From assembly GCA_937983315.1 (NCBI GenBank), contig CALKAH010000114.1:1-15965 (forward strand): a DNA stretch of 15,965 nt, written 5' to 3'. The DNA is from an uncultured Acholeplasmataceae bacterium (GTDB taxonomy: Bacteria > Bacillota_I > Bacilli_A > Acholeplasmatales > Acholeplasmataceae). The position numbers were made by a program, and so were the translations under genes. Under the pieces are notes generated by a model. That model had not been told where the DNA came from, did not search any database, and worked only from the letters and a program-made list of their open reading frames with translations. The stretch's first letter is position 1. Every line of letters begins with the position of its first letter. Positions 1 to 6,297 of the stretch are shown here, in pieces.

Positions 1-2
1 GA

Positions 3-863
3 AATAAGAGCACGATTTCACGTGAATTAAAGCGAAACTTTCATTGGAATGAACAGTACCAGAGCGATTATTATGCCCCACTTGCGCAGTCTATGTATCG
101 AAAGCGAAAGAAGAATTGTCACCAGGCTGCCAATGTTGATCCAGAAGTCAAGTCGTATATTGAGATGCGTCTTGAAGAGACGTGGTCACCCGAGCAGATA
201 TCCTGCAGTGCTGCACCTTATGTCATGCCGTCGTTCAAGACGATCTATCGATGGCTCGAGCGGGGGCTCATCTGTAAGATGGATGCGAAGGTTTTACGGC
301 GTAAGGGAAGAAAAGCTCTGACGCGTGAGACACGCGGAAAGATCAACGCTGGTAAACCCATCAAAAAGCGTGATAAGAGCGTGTATAAACGAATCGATTT
401 TGGGCACTGGGAAGCGGATACGATGATGTCTGGACGCGGTAAATCGAAGGCTTGTTTGGCTGTTCTAGCGGAGCGCAAATCAAGGCTTTATCTTGCACTA
501 CCCATCCCAAATCGCACCGAGGAATCCGTCAGAAAGGCCATCGATGAGATGCTGTTGCCATTCAAAGGGAAGATGTTGAAGACGATCACGTGTGATCGGG
601 GTAAAGAATTCTCAGGCTTTTCTAAGATGGAGATAGATTTGGATTGTCAGGTCTATTTCGCTGATCCCTATTGCGCATGGCAGAAGGGAACCGTTGAAAA
701 TTCCAATGGGTTGCTGCGTCAATTTCTACCTAAGGGATGCAGCCTGCGCGTTTCGAGGGATCGGGCAAAACACTACATCGATCTCATCAATCGCCGTCCT
801 CGAAAGTGCAATGGCTTCATCTCGAGCTATGATGTAGTAAATAGTTATATGAGTTGCACTTAA
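3..863 (+). CDS. IS30-family transposase, 5'-truncated by the contig edge
   Basis: This DDE transposase would catalyse cut-and-join movement of its own IS. The reading frame is open from base 3, so the N-terminus is off the contig; 286 residues are visible, against roughly 320-345 for full-length family members. The first visible residues (KSTISRELKRN) are the conserved helix-turn-helix typical of IS30 transposases. The catalytic triad is intact: D in HWEADT (visible residue 139), D in TCDRGKEF (198) and E in KGTVENSNGLLRQ (232), giving the DD(33)E spacing of the family, followed by the usual FLPKG and NRRPRKC motifs. No frameshift or internal stop is seen, so the element could be active if its missing end is intact. 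The first internal ATG is at 93, but the homology upstream shows it is not the real start. It is the only convincing plus-strand gene and converges on the regulator at 873-1718. Confidence 0.93.
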   Translation, partial: NKSTISRELKRNFHWNEQYQSDYYAPLAQSMYRKRKKNCHQAANVDPEVKSYIEMRLEETWSPEQISCSAAPYVMPSFKTIYRWLERGLICKMDAKVLRRKGRKALTRETRGKINAGKPIKKRDKSVYKRIDFGHWEADTMMSGRGKSKACLAVLAERKSRLYLALPIPNRTEESVRKAIDEMLLPFKGKMLKTITCDRGKEFSGFSKMEIDLDCQVYFADPYCAWQKGTVENSNGLLRQFLPKGCSLRVSRDRAKHYIDLINRRPRKCNGFISSYDVVNSYMSCT

Positions 864-875
864 TTTGACAATTCA
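850..875 (+). repeat. Probable right terminal repeat of the IS30 element
   Basis: Read from the outside in on the minus strand, the sequence begins TGAATTGTCAAATTAAGTGC, which resembles IS30-type ends. It covers the transposase stop and the stop codon of the rpiR-like gene. The left repeat is outside the window, so the boundary is an inference. Confidence 0.4.
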
Positions 876-1718
876 TCGTTTGAATTTTTTGAATGTTTTA
901 TAGGTCATTTCAAGTGTACGTACGGATTTATCGATATCGGTATACGCACAGTGTGCAAACAAGGCATCGACCACACACATTTGACTGATGCGTGATGTCA
1001 TTGCACCACTTCGAAACTCTCCTTCAAGAGAAGATGTATATAAGACAATATCAGATAAATCAGCAAGGATGGAAGATCCCAATTTCGTGATCGAAATGAT
1101 TTTTGCTTTATTTTCTTTCGCAAGCAGTGCAGCACTGATGATTTCTTTTGTTTTCCCTGAGTTAGAAATGAAGATGATCACATCTTTTTGATTGATAAAT
1201 GATGCATCGACGAGCTGTTCGTGAGATTCACCTTGAGCGATACAAAACTTATTGATTCTTCTTAATTTCATCTCTAAGTCTTTGCAGACGAGATAGGATG
1301 AACCTTTACCGAAAATGAGGATTTTTCGCGCATTCATGATGATTTCAGCAGCATCTTTTGTCACTTTCTCATCATAGAGTTTGAGTGTATCTTCTAAAAC
1401 TCGGATATTGTTTTCAATGGCTGAGCGCCCGCAGTGCTCATCACGTCCTAAAATAACATCCACATATTCTTTATTTTCAGGGATTTCAACTTTAGCATTG
1501 GCTAGAATAAAATCAATTTTAAAATCCTTAAACCCTTTATATCCCAGTTTTTTGCACATCCGAACAACCGATGCAGGTGACGTATATGCGGCTTCTGCAA
1601 TCTTTTCTACGCTGAAGTCTTTAATCGTTTCCTTGTTTTCGATGAGATAATCCAACACTACACGCTCAGCCATGCTGAGTTCTTCTTTGTATTTGAGCAT
1701 TGTCAACATGACACTCAT
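873..1718 (-). CDS. RpiR/MurR-family transcriptional regulator (HTH + SIS)
   Basis: A 281-residue DNA-binding regulator of the family that senses phosphorylated sugars or amino sugars. Residues 1-77 form the RpiR helix-turn-helix domain, with SPASVVRMCKKLGYKGFKDFK-type recognition sequence around 47-67. Residues about 125-255 form an SIS domain, with phosphosugar-binding loops GKGSS (137-141) and SNSGKT (185-190). The start at 1718 is supported by GAGGTGA six bases upstream. It has its own extended -10 promoter and lies just downstream of the etfB-etfA-dehydrogenase terminator, so it is a separate unit. The ligand is unknown; family members often control neighbouring sugar genes, so the amino-sugar genes or the Etf-dehydrogenase unit are candidates (inference). 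The stop TGA (875-873) coincides with the presumed outer tip of the IS30 element, so the last residues may have been altered by the insertion, although the length is normal for the family. Confidence 0.9.
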   Translation of the reverse strand: MSVMLTMLKYKEELSMAERVVLDYLIENKETIKDFSVEKIAEAAYTSPASVVRMCKKLGYKGFKDFKIDFILANAKVEIPENKEYVDVILGRDEHCGRSAIENNIRVLEDTLKLYDEKVTKDAAEIIMNARKILIFGKGSSYLVCKDLEMKLRRINKFCIAQGESHEQLVDASFINQKDVIIFISNSGKTKEIISAALLAKENKAKIISITKLGSSILADLSDIVLYTSSLEGEFRSGAMTSRISQMCVVDALFAHCAYTDIDKSVRTLEMTYKTFKKFKR

Positions 1719-1769
1719 GAACGTTCACCTCGATAAGGCTTATTGTCAGGGGTATTCCCATGCAATAAC

Positions 1770-1778
1770 ATTATATCA
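1770..1778 (-). promoter_or_regulatory. Extended -10 promoter for the RpiR-type regulator
   Basis: On the minus strand the sequence reads TGATATAAT: a perfect TATAAT -10 box (1775-1770) preceded by the TG extension. It lies about 50 bases upstream of the start codon at 1718. No good -35 box is visible, which is usual for extended -10 promoters. Confidence 0.6.
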
Positions 1779-1830
1779 TCATTAAACTGATTTAGAGTAA
1801 GAAAATGAATGCGCTTTACTTCGCTATAAG

Positions 1831-1863
1831 TAAACAAAACATGGCAAGCTCGCGCTCGCCATG
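1831..1863 (-). terminator. Rho-independent terminator of the etfB-etfA-dehydrogenase operon
   Basis: CATGGC (1840-1845) pairs with GCCATG (1858-1863). After one mismatch, AGC pairs with GCT around a TCGC loop. On the minus strand the hairpin is followed by TTTTGTTT. It starts about 38 bases after the dehydrogenase stop at 1902 and lies before the regulator promoter. Confidence 0.8.
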
Positions 1864-1901
1864 CTTTGTGTGGAAACCACATGATGGAGGGAAAAAATGA
1901 A

Positions 1902-3299
1902 TTAAATCACTTTACCTGGATTAAGAATATGTTTCGGGTCAAATGATGCTTTGATGCCACGCATGATGGCGAGTTGTTTATCACCAAGTTGCTTCTTCAT
2001 AAAGGTACGTTTTGCAAAGCCAATCCCGTGTTCACCAGAGACAAGTCCACCAAAACTGAAGGCTTTTTCGTAGAGTGCATGGAATCCAACTTGAAGTTTT
2101 TCTTGCCATTCGGCATCCGATAAATCATCTTTGCAAAAGTAGATGTGCAAGTTACCATCACCAACATGTCCAAAATAGGGAATACGGATGTTTAAATCAT
2201 CAGCAATCTTTCTGACATATTCAAGAAATGCTCCAATGTTTGATCGTGGCAACACAACGTCACATTCATCAATTTGTGTGGTCGATGCCTTGATCGCTTC
2301 AAGGAATCCACCACGTACAGTCCATACACTTTTACGTCGTTCTTCTGTATCAACAAGGAAAACATCAAGAGCTTTATATTTGTCAACACATAATGCGCTG
2401 GCGATTTCAATATCCTCTTCAATCGCTTGTTCATTGTTGCCATCATAACTGATCAAAAGATATGCATTATAGTTGTTGTGAGGAATCTTTTTGCCTAAGA
2501 AAGTTTCACTGTATTGAAGGGATTGTTTTTCTAGAAATTCAAGTGCTGTAGGTAGCACATGATCCATAATAAGTTTTGGTGCAGCACTGATGGCATCTTC
2601 TCTTGATGCAAAGGGTACGAGTAAGCTCACTGTCTTCTTTGGTTTAGGTATCAGTTTGAGTGTCGCTTCAACGATAATCGCAAGCGTCCCTTCACTACCG
2701 ATAATTAAATCTTTTAAGCCATAACCGGTTGAGTTTTTGACAACTTTACCCCCAAATTGAACGATTTCACCATCAGGTAAAACCACTTCAAGACCTCTGA
2801 CCCAATCGCGTGTTACACCATATTTGATGGCACGCATACCACCTGCATTGGTTGAAATATTTCCACCGATGGTTGCTGACTTTTCACCTGGGTCTGGTGC
2901 ATAAAAGAGGTTTTCCTTTTCAACGTGTTCATAGATATCCATCAGAAGGACACCTGGTTCAACACGCAATGTAAGGTTCGTTTTATCCATCTCAATGATC
3001 TTATTCATCTTGGATAAATCAAGTAAAATCCCTCCATAAAGCGGAACACAGGCACCAACGAGTCCAGTACCACTTCCGCGAACAGTCACAGGGATGTTAT
3101 GTTCATTGGCATATGTCATGATCTTAGAAACTTGATATTTATCCGAAACAAACACATGAATTTCAGGATAGGATAAGACCGTACCTAATTCATCATGTGC
3201 ATAATCTTTTTCAATATGTTCGCCAATAAAGGCTTGTTCTTTTCCTACGATGGCAATGATTTCGTTGAAATCTGTTTCATTCATACGATGGTAGTTCAT
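1902..3299 (-). CDS. FAD-linked 2-hydroxyacid dehydrogenase, GlcD/LctD type
   Basis: A 465-residue flavoprotein of the GlcD / D-lactate dehydrogenase family that oxidises a 2-hydroxyacid to the 2-oxoacid. The N-terminal FAD-binding (PCMH) domain shows RGSGTG (74-79), PDPGEKSATIGGN (135-147), NAGG (151-154) and STGYGLKDL near 200-208. The C-terminal FAD-oxidase domain carries the metal/substrate histidine motifs HVGDGNLH (388-395) and SGEHGIG (431-437), then LNPGK near the end. Its ATG overlaps the etfA stop as ATGA, and GGTGA stands four bases before the start, so translation is coupled to etfA. Being encoded with EtfBA, it resembles the Acetobacterium woodii LctBCD lactate dehydrogenase, in which lactate oxidation by NAD+ is driven by reduced ferredoxin. 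Lactate is the likeliest substrate, but glycolate or another 2-hydroxyacid cannot be excluded. No permease or racemase gene is present nearby. Confidence 0.92.
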   Translation of the reverse strand: MNYHRMNETDFNEIIAIVGKEQAFIGEHIEKDYAHDELGTVLSYPEIHVFVSDKYQVSKIMTYANEHNIPVTVRGSGTGLVGACVPLYGGILLDLSKMNKIIEMDKTNLTLRVEPGVLLMDIYEHVEKENLFYAPDPGEKSATIGGNISTNAGGMRAIKYGVTRDWVRGLEVVLPDGEIVQFGGKVVKNSTGYGLKDLIIGSEGTLAIIVEATLKLIPKPKKTVSLLVPFASREDAISAAPKLIMDHVLPTALEFLEKQSLQYSETFLGKKIPHNNYNAYLLISYDGNNEQAIEEDIEIASALCVDKYKALDVFLVDTEERRKSVWTVRGGFLEAIKASTTQIDECDVVLPRSNIGAFLEYVRKIADDLNIRIPYFGHVGDGNLHIYFCKDDLSDAEWQEKLQVGFHALYEKAFSFGGLVSGEHGIGFAKRTFMKKQLGDKQLAIMRGIKASFDPKHILNPGKVI

Positions 3300-4495
3300 G
3301 GATTCACCTTCCAGACTTGATCGATCAGCTTATTCAGTTCTGGTAATACTTCATAGATATCACCAATGATGCTGTAATGACTGATGTCGAAGAGTTTGTT
3401 GTGTTCGTCTTGATTGACAGAGATGATGAGTTCAGCTTGCTTCATGCCTTCAATATATTGAACAGCACCACTGATGCCTAAGTTAATGATGAGCTTGGGT
3501 TTGACTGTACGTCCTGATAGACCAATTTGATGTTTTGCATCGAACCATCCGTTTTCAATTAAAGGACGTGTACATGCGACTTCTGCATTGAGTTTTTGAA
3601 CAAGCGGTTGAATAAGTTCCAAATCTTTTTCTTTTTTGAATGCTCGTCCGACAGCAATAATGACTTCGGCTTCTGAAATATCTTTAACTTTAGGTTTATC
3701 AGTTGCTTGAAGGAGATGTGTTCTTCTTGTCTTATCAATGGACGCTGTCGATTCATAGGAGACGATACCATGTGGTTGTTCTTTTTTAGGTAAATTAAAC
3801 ATTTTGTACCGAATCGTTGCAAGTTGAGGACGATGATGAGGTGTATTGATTTTTGCCATAATATTTCCACCAAATGCAGGACGAATTTGGAGTAAATCGC
3901 CTTCTGGTTTAATATCGAGCATCGTGCAATCTGCGGTTAATCCTGTCTTGAGTCTTGCAGCAATACGAGGTGCAAAACTTCTTCCTTGAGGTGTACTACC
4001 AAAAAGAATGACGTTGTTTTGATACGTCCTAAAGAAATGCTCGACAACACGACTGTACACTTCAACATCAAAATCATCAAATGATTCATCTTGATAAGCA
4101 AAGACTTGATCGACACCATAGCTTAAAGCTTCATCAACCATCTGTTGAACCTTGCTACCAATGATAATGGCGAATACCGGTTCTTTCGTCTTATTCGCAA
4201 GTTCTTTTGCTTTTCCAATCAATTCCCATGATACAGGATGCGCATGATTATTGCGTTGTTCAACGTATACAGCAATCCCTTTATAAAGCGATTTATCAAC
4301 ACAGGGTCTCACAGTTTCAACGAGTTCACATACTCCGGTTGGCCCTTTCTTGACACACATCTTGCAGATTTTACATGATGCGTTAATTGATAAATACATA
4401 TCTGTGTATTCAAATGCATTAAATGGACAAAGGTCGATTAATTGTTTTGCAATATCAGGTGTCACTTTGTCGTTGTTGACTTTTATATATGCCAT
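3296..4495 (-). CDS. etfA: Electron transfer flavoprotein alpha subunit with N-terminal [4Fe-4S] domain
   Basis: A 399-residue EtfA, longer than the roughly 320-residue housekeeping form because of an N-terminal ferredoxin-like segment. In that segment C23 (in CPFNAF) together with C41, C44 and C47 (CKICKMC) form a plausible single [4Fe-4S] site; C56 lies nearby. The C-terminal FAD-binding domain is typical: RPLIENGW (310-317), QIGLSGRTVKP (323-333), GISGAVQYIEGM (340-351) and an NQDEHNKLF motif in place of the usual NKDP.. sequence. With EtfB it passes electrons between the neighbouring FAD dehydrogenase, NAD and ferredoxin. AGGTGA lies four bases before the ATG. It follows the etfB stop by eight bases and overlaps the dehydrogenase start by four. 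The iron-sulfur segment is known in EtfA of LctBCD-like complexes, which supports a confurcating rather than a beta-oxidation role (inference). Confidence 0.93.
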   Translation of the reverse strand: MAYIKVNNDKVTPDIAKQLIDLCPFNAFEYTDMYLSINASCKICKMCVKKGPTGVCELVETVRPCVDKSLYKGIAVYVEQRNNHAHPVSWELIGKAKELANKTKEPVFAIIIGSKVQQMVDEALSYGVDQVFAYQDESFDDFDVEVYSRVVEHFFRTYQNNVILFGSTPQGRSFAPRIAARLKTGLTADCTMLDIKPEGDLLQIRPAFGGNIMAKINTPHHRPQLATIRYKMFNLPKKEQPHGIVSYESTASIDKTRRTHLLQATDKPKVKDISEAEVIIAVGRAFKKEKDLELIQPLVQKLNAEVACTRPLIENGWFDAKHQIGLSGRTVKPKLIINLGISGAVQYIEGMKQAELIISVNQDEHNKLFDISHYSIIGDIYEVLPELNKLIDQVWKVNP

Positions 4496-4503
4496 GATAT
4501 CAC

Positions 4504-5295
4504 CTATACATATCGACTTTCTTTGAGAATATCAAACATTTTTTGTGCGAGTTCTTTTTTGTTTCCAATCACTTTTTCTGTGTCCATCCGCTTTTTAGGA
4601 GGAAATATTTCTTCGACCTGTGTCGGTGAACCGGAAAGACCATAGTGTTCAGGATTTTGATCTTCAAGATCTTTCAAAGAGATCATTCGAATGATTTCTT
4701 GCTTAAACATCCGTTTTCTCAGATAAGAAGGAAGTCTCGGTGTGTTCATGTCTTTTTCAATCGTGATCAAACATGGAATCGCGATTTCAACGATTTCTTC
4801 ATGATCATCATAAGCACTTCTTAAGATGAGAGAATGTTCTTTAACTTCGATGATTTCTTTGACATATGGAACATGTGGAATGCCTAAAAATTCAGCAATC
4901 TCTGGTCCAACTTGGGCAGTATCACCGTCTGTTGTTTGTTTACCACATACGATGACATCATAGTTTTTAATATGTTTAATCAATTGAGAAAGCGTGTAGG
5001 ATGTGGCTAAAACATCGGCACCAGCAAATCTTCGATCACTGATCAATGTTGCATGATCGGCACCCATATGAAGTGCTTCTTTGAGTGCAGCGGATGCTGA
5101 GGGTGGTCCCATGGTAATCGCATGAACGGTTGAACCTTCTTGTTTTGATTTAAGCATAAAGGATGCTTCTAGTCCAAAAAGATCAAAAGGATTCATCTTC
5201 ACATTGTTCCCATCACGAATCAAAACACCCGTCTTTGGATCAACTTGGACATTGGAGGAAGCTGGGACTTGTTTAATACATGTAATGATATTCAT
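4504..5295 (-). CDS. etfB: Electron transfer flavoprotein beta subunit
   Basis: A 263-residue EtfB, the normal length for the family and first gene of the etfB-etfA-dehydrogenase operon. The N-terminus MNIITCIKQVPASS and the signature CGKQTTDGDTAQVGPEIAE (117-135) are diagnostic; the latter lines the AMP/FAD or NADH-binding site. In electron-bifurcating and confurcating Etf complexes this subunit carries the bifurcating flavin and binds NAD(H). The GAGGT six bases before the ATG supports the chosen start. Upstream, bases 5296-5414 hold an imperfectly recognisable promoter: TATGAT on the minus strand about 35-45 bases before the start is the best -10 candidate, without a clear -35. A short inverted repeat at 5363-5379 may be an operator. 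Gene order etfB-etfA-dehydrogenase matches lctB-lctC-lctD of acetogens. Confidence 0.93.
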   Translation of the reverse strand: MNIITCIKQVPASSNVQVDPKTGVLIRDGNNVKMNPFDLFGLEASFMLKSKQEGSTVHAITMGPPSASAALKEALHMGADHATLISDRRFAGADVLATSYTLSQLIKHIKNYDVIVCGKQTTDGDTAQVGPEIAEFLGIPHVPYVKEIIEVKEHSLILRSAYDDHEEIVEIAIPCLITIEKDMNTPRLPSYLRKRMFKQEIIRMISLKDLEDQNPEHYGLSGSPTQVEEIFPPKKRMDTEKVIGNKKELAQKMFDILKESRYV

Positions 5296-5362
5296 CTTAG
5301 ACCTCGATATAATGTTCTCATCTCTACGTTATCATAGATAAAATATTTGAAAAACCTTTTTG

Positions 5363-5379
5363 AATGATATCACATCATT
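5363..5379. promoter_or_regulatory. Inverted repeat upstream of etfB, possible operator
   Basis: AATGAT (5363-5368) and ATCATT (5374-5379) are separated by five bases and include the 8-base palindrome TGATATCA (5365-5372). It lies about 70-85 bases before the etfB start codon, upstream of the likely promoter. It has no U-tract and so is not a terminator. The binding protein, if any, is unknown. Confidence 0.3.
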
Positions 5380-5416
5380 TTTTCATCTTTAGGAAAATAT
5401 GTTCGTATCAGCGGCC

Positions 5417-5438
5417 AAAAAAAGCACCCGAAGGTGCT
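5417..5438 (-). terminator. Rho-independent terminator after the PIG-L gene
   Basis: On the minus strand AGCACC-TTCG-GGTGCT is followed directly by seven T residues. The stem is six perfect pairs with a stable UUCG loop. It begins four bases after the PIG-L stop codon and closes the lipoprotein-NAGPA-ROK-PIG-L unit before etfB. Confidence 0.92.
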
Positions 5439-5442
5439 CATG

Positions 5443-6294
5443 TTACTTCAACATTTTTTGAATGCGATCGTAAACATCTTTTTTGAATCGATCAATATAG
5501 TCAGTGATGTATGTGGTGATATCAAGATCATCGTGTTCAATGAGTGGCGTTAAATCCATCGCATAACTCATGGCTTGTGAACGATCAACTTTATGTGACG
5601 TTGCATAGGTTGCATTGGACAAACGACGTCCTGCAGTTGCTAGGTCATAGCGTTTACCACCAACAATTTGTGAATCAAACACTTCAACGAGTGCAGCTGC
5701 TATATTAGGATGTGCTGAGACATCAAATTCAACTTTTTCGCTGTCAACCATCCAGTCTAAATCACGCCAAACTTCACATCCATAGACTTTCTTAGGACGA
5801 TCTTTCTTATCAAGTGTGCGGATGGCTTTGATGACTTTGGTTGTCACACCGATATGGGTATCATGCTTATCGGCTAAATTATGTGTGTATAAGATCTCTG
5901 GTTTAGCAAGCAATAAAAGTTTAGCAAACTCATCAATGATTTGCGTGTTCGCTGGATCCTTCATCTCTTTGCTTGGATAATCAAGAAGAGCGAGTGCACC
6001 AAATTCACCGATGAATGCGGCCTTTTTCTGTTCAAGTTTACGTATTTTAATCATTTCAGCATCCGTATAGTTCTTATAGATGCTATCTCTTGCTGAACCT
6101 GAACCGTCGGTTGCAACCACACCAAAAAACCACTTATCATCACGGCCGAAACATTGAACGATGCCATCATATGCCATGATTTCAATATCATCTTGATGGG
6201 CAGCAATCGACATGTGTGTTGTCCGTTTAACGGCTTCTTCAACAGGTTTTTGATCAGGAATAAACCATTCTGCTTGGGGTTTGTTTAATTTCAT
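5443..6294 (-). CDS. PIG-L family metal-dependent deacetylase
   Basis: A 283-residue cytoplasmic protein of the PIG-L/LmbE family, zinc enzymes that remove acetyl groups from GlcNAc-type sugars. The first motif is AAHQDDIE (31-38), a variant of AHPDDE: H33 and D36 would bind zinc and D35 would be the base. The second motif, DKHDTH (142-147), supplies the third ligand, probably H147. There is no signal peptide, so the substrate is intracellular. It starts three bases after the ROK gene stop with GAGGT in the ROK 3' end, so the two are translationally coupled. This pairing suggests that the sugar acted on by the ROK protein is also deacetylated, perhaps GlcNAc-phosphate or a GlcNAc conjugate (inference). 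The Q in place of P in the first motif and the following IMAYDGI place it in an uncharacterised subgroup as far as I can tell. The specific substrate is unknown. Confidence 0.88.
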   Translation of the reverse strand: MKLNKPQAEWFIPDQKPVEEAVKRTTHMSIAAHQDDIEIMAYDGIVQCFGRDDKWFFGVVATDGSGSARDSIYKNYTDAEMIKIRKLEQKKAAFIGEFGALALLDYPSKEMKDPANTQIIDEFAKLLLLAKPEILYTHNLADKHDTHIGVTTKVIKAIRTLDKKDRPKKVYGCEVWRDLDWMVDSEKVEFDVSAHPNIAAALVEVFDSQIVGGKRYDLATAGRRLSNATYATSHKVDRSQAMSYAMDLTPLIEHDDLDITTYITDYIDRFKKDVYDRIQKMLK

Positions 6295-6297
6295 AAC

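Larger units (their letters stand above)
1..875 (+). mobile_element. IS30-family insertion sequence, left part missing at contig edge
   Basis: A single transposase of the IS30 family fills this stretch. The left end of the element and the start of the transposase lie outside the window, so the left inverted repeat cannot be seen. The right end is probably near 875: the transposase stops at 863, and bases 853-875 (AGTTGCACTT, then AATTTGACAATTCA) resemble the ends of IS30-type elements as I remember them, but this cannot be tested without the partner repeat. Three sampled 60-base lines inside the element are about 52-55% G+C, against roughly 33-47% in sampled lines of the neighbouring genes, which fits recent arrival from elsewhere. 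A multicopy IS is also a common reason for a short-read contig to end. Confidence 0.8.

Noticed and set aside
49..321. 90-codon plus-strand frame at the left edge
   Set aside because: It is a frame-shifted shadow of the IS30 transposase, whose HTH and catalytic motifs run through in the other frame.
1885..1905. GGAGG followed by ATG on the plus strand near the dehydrogenase end
   Set aside because: The ATG is followed by one codon and a stop, so this is no gene; the spacing is coincidental.
2192..2446. 84-codon minus-strand frame
   Set aside because: It is inside the FAD dehydrogenase gene in a different frame and has no family features.
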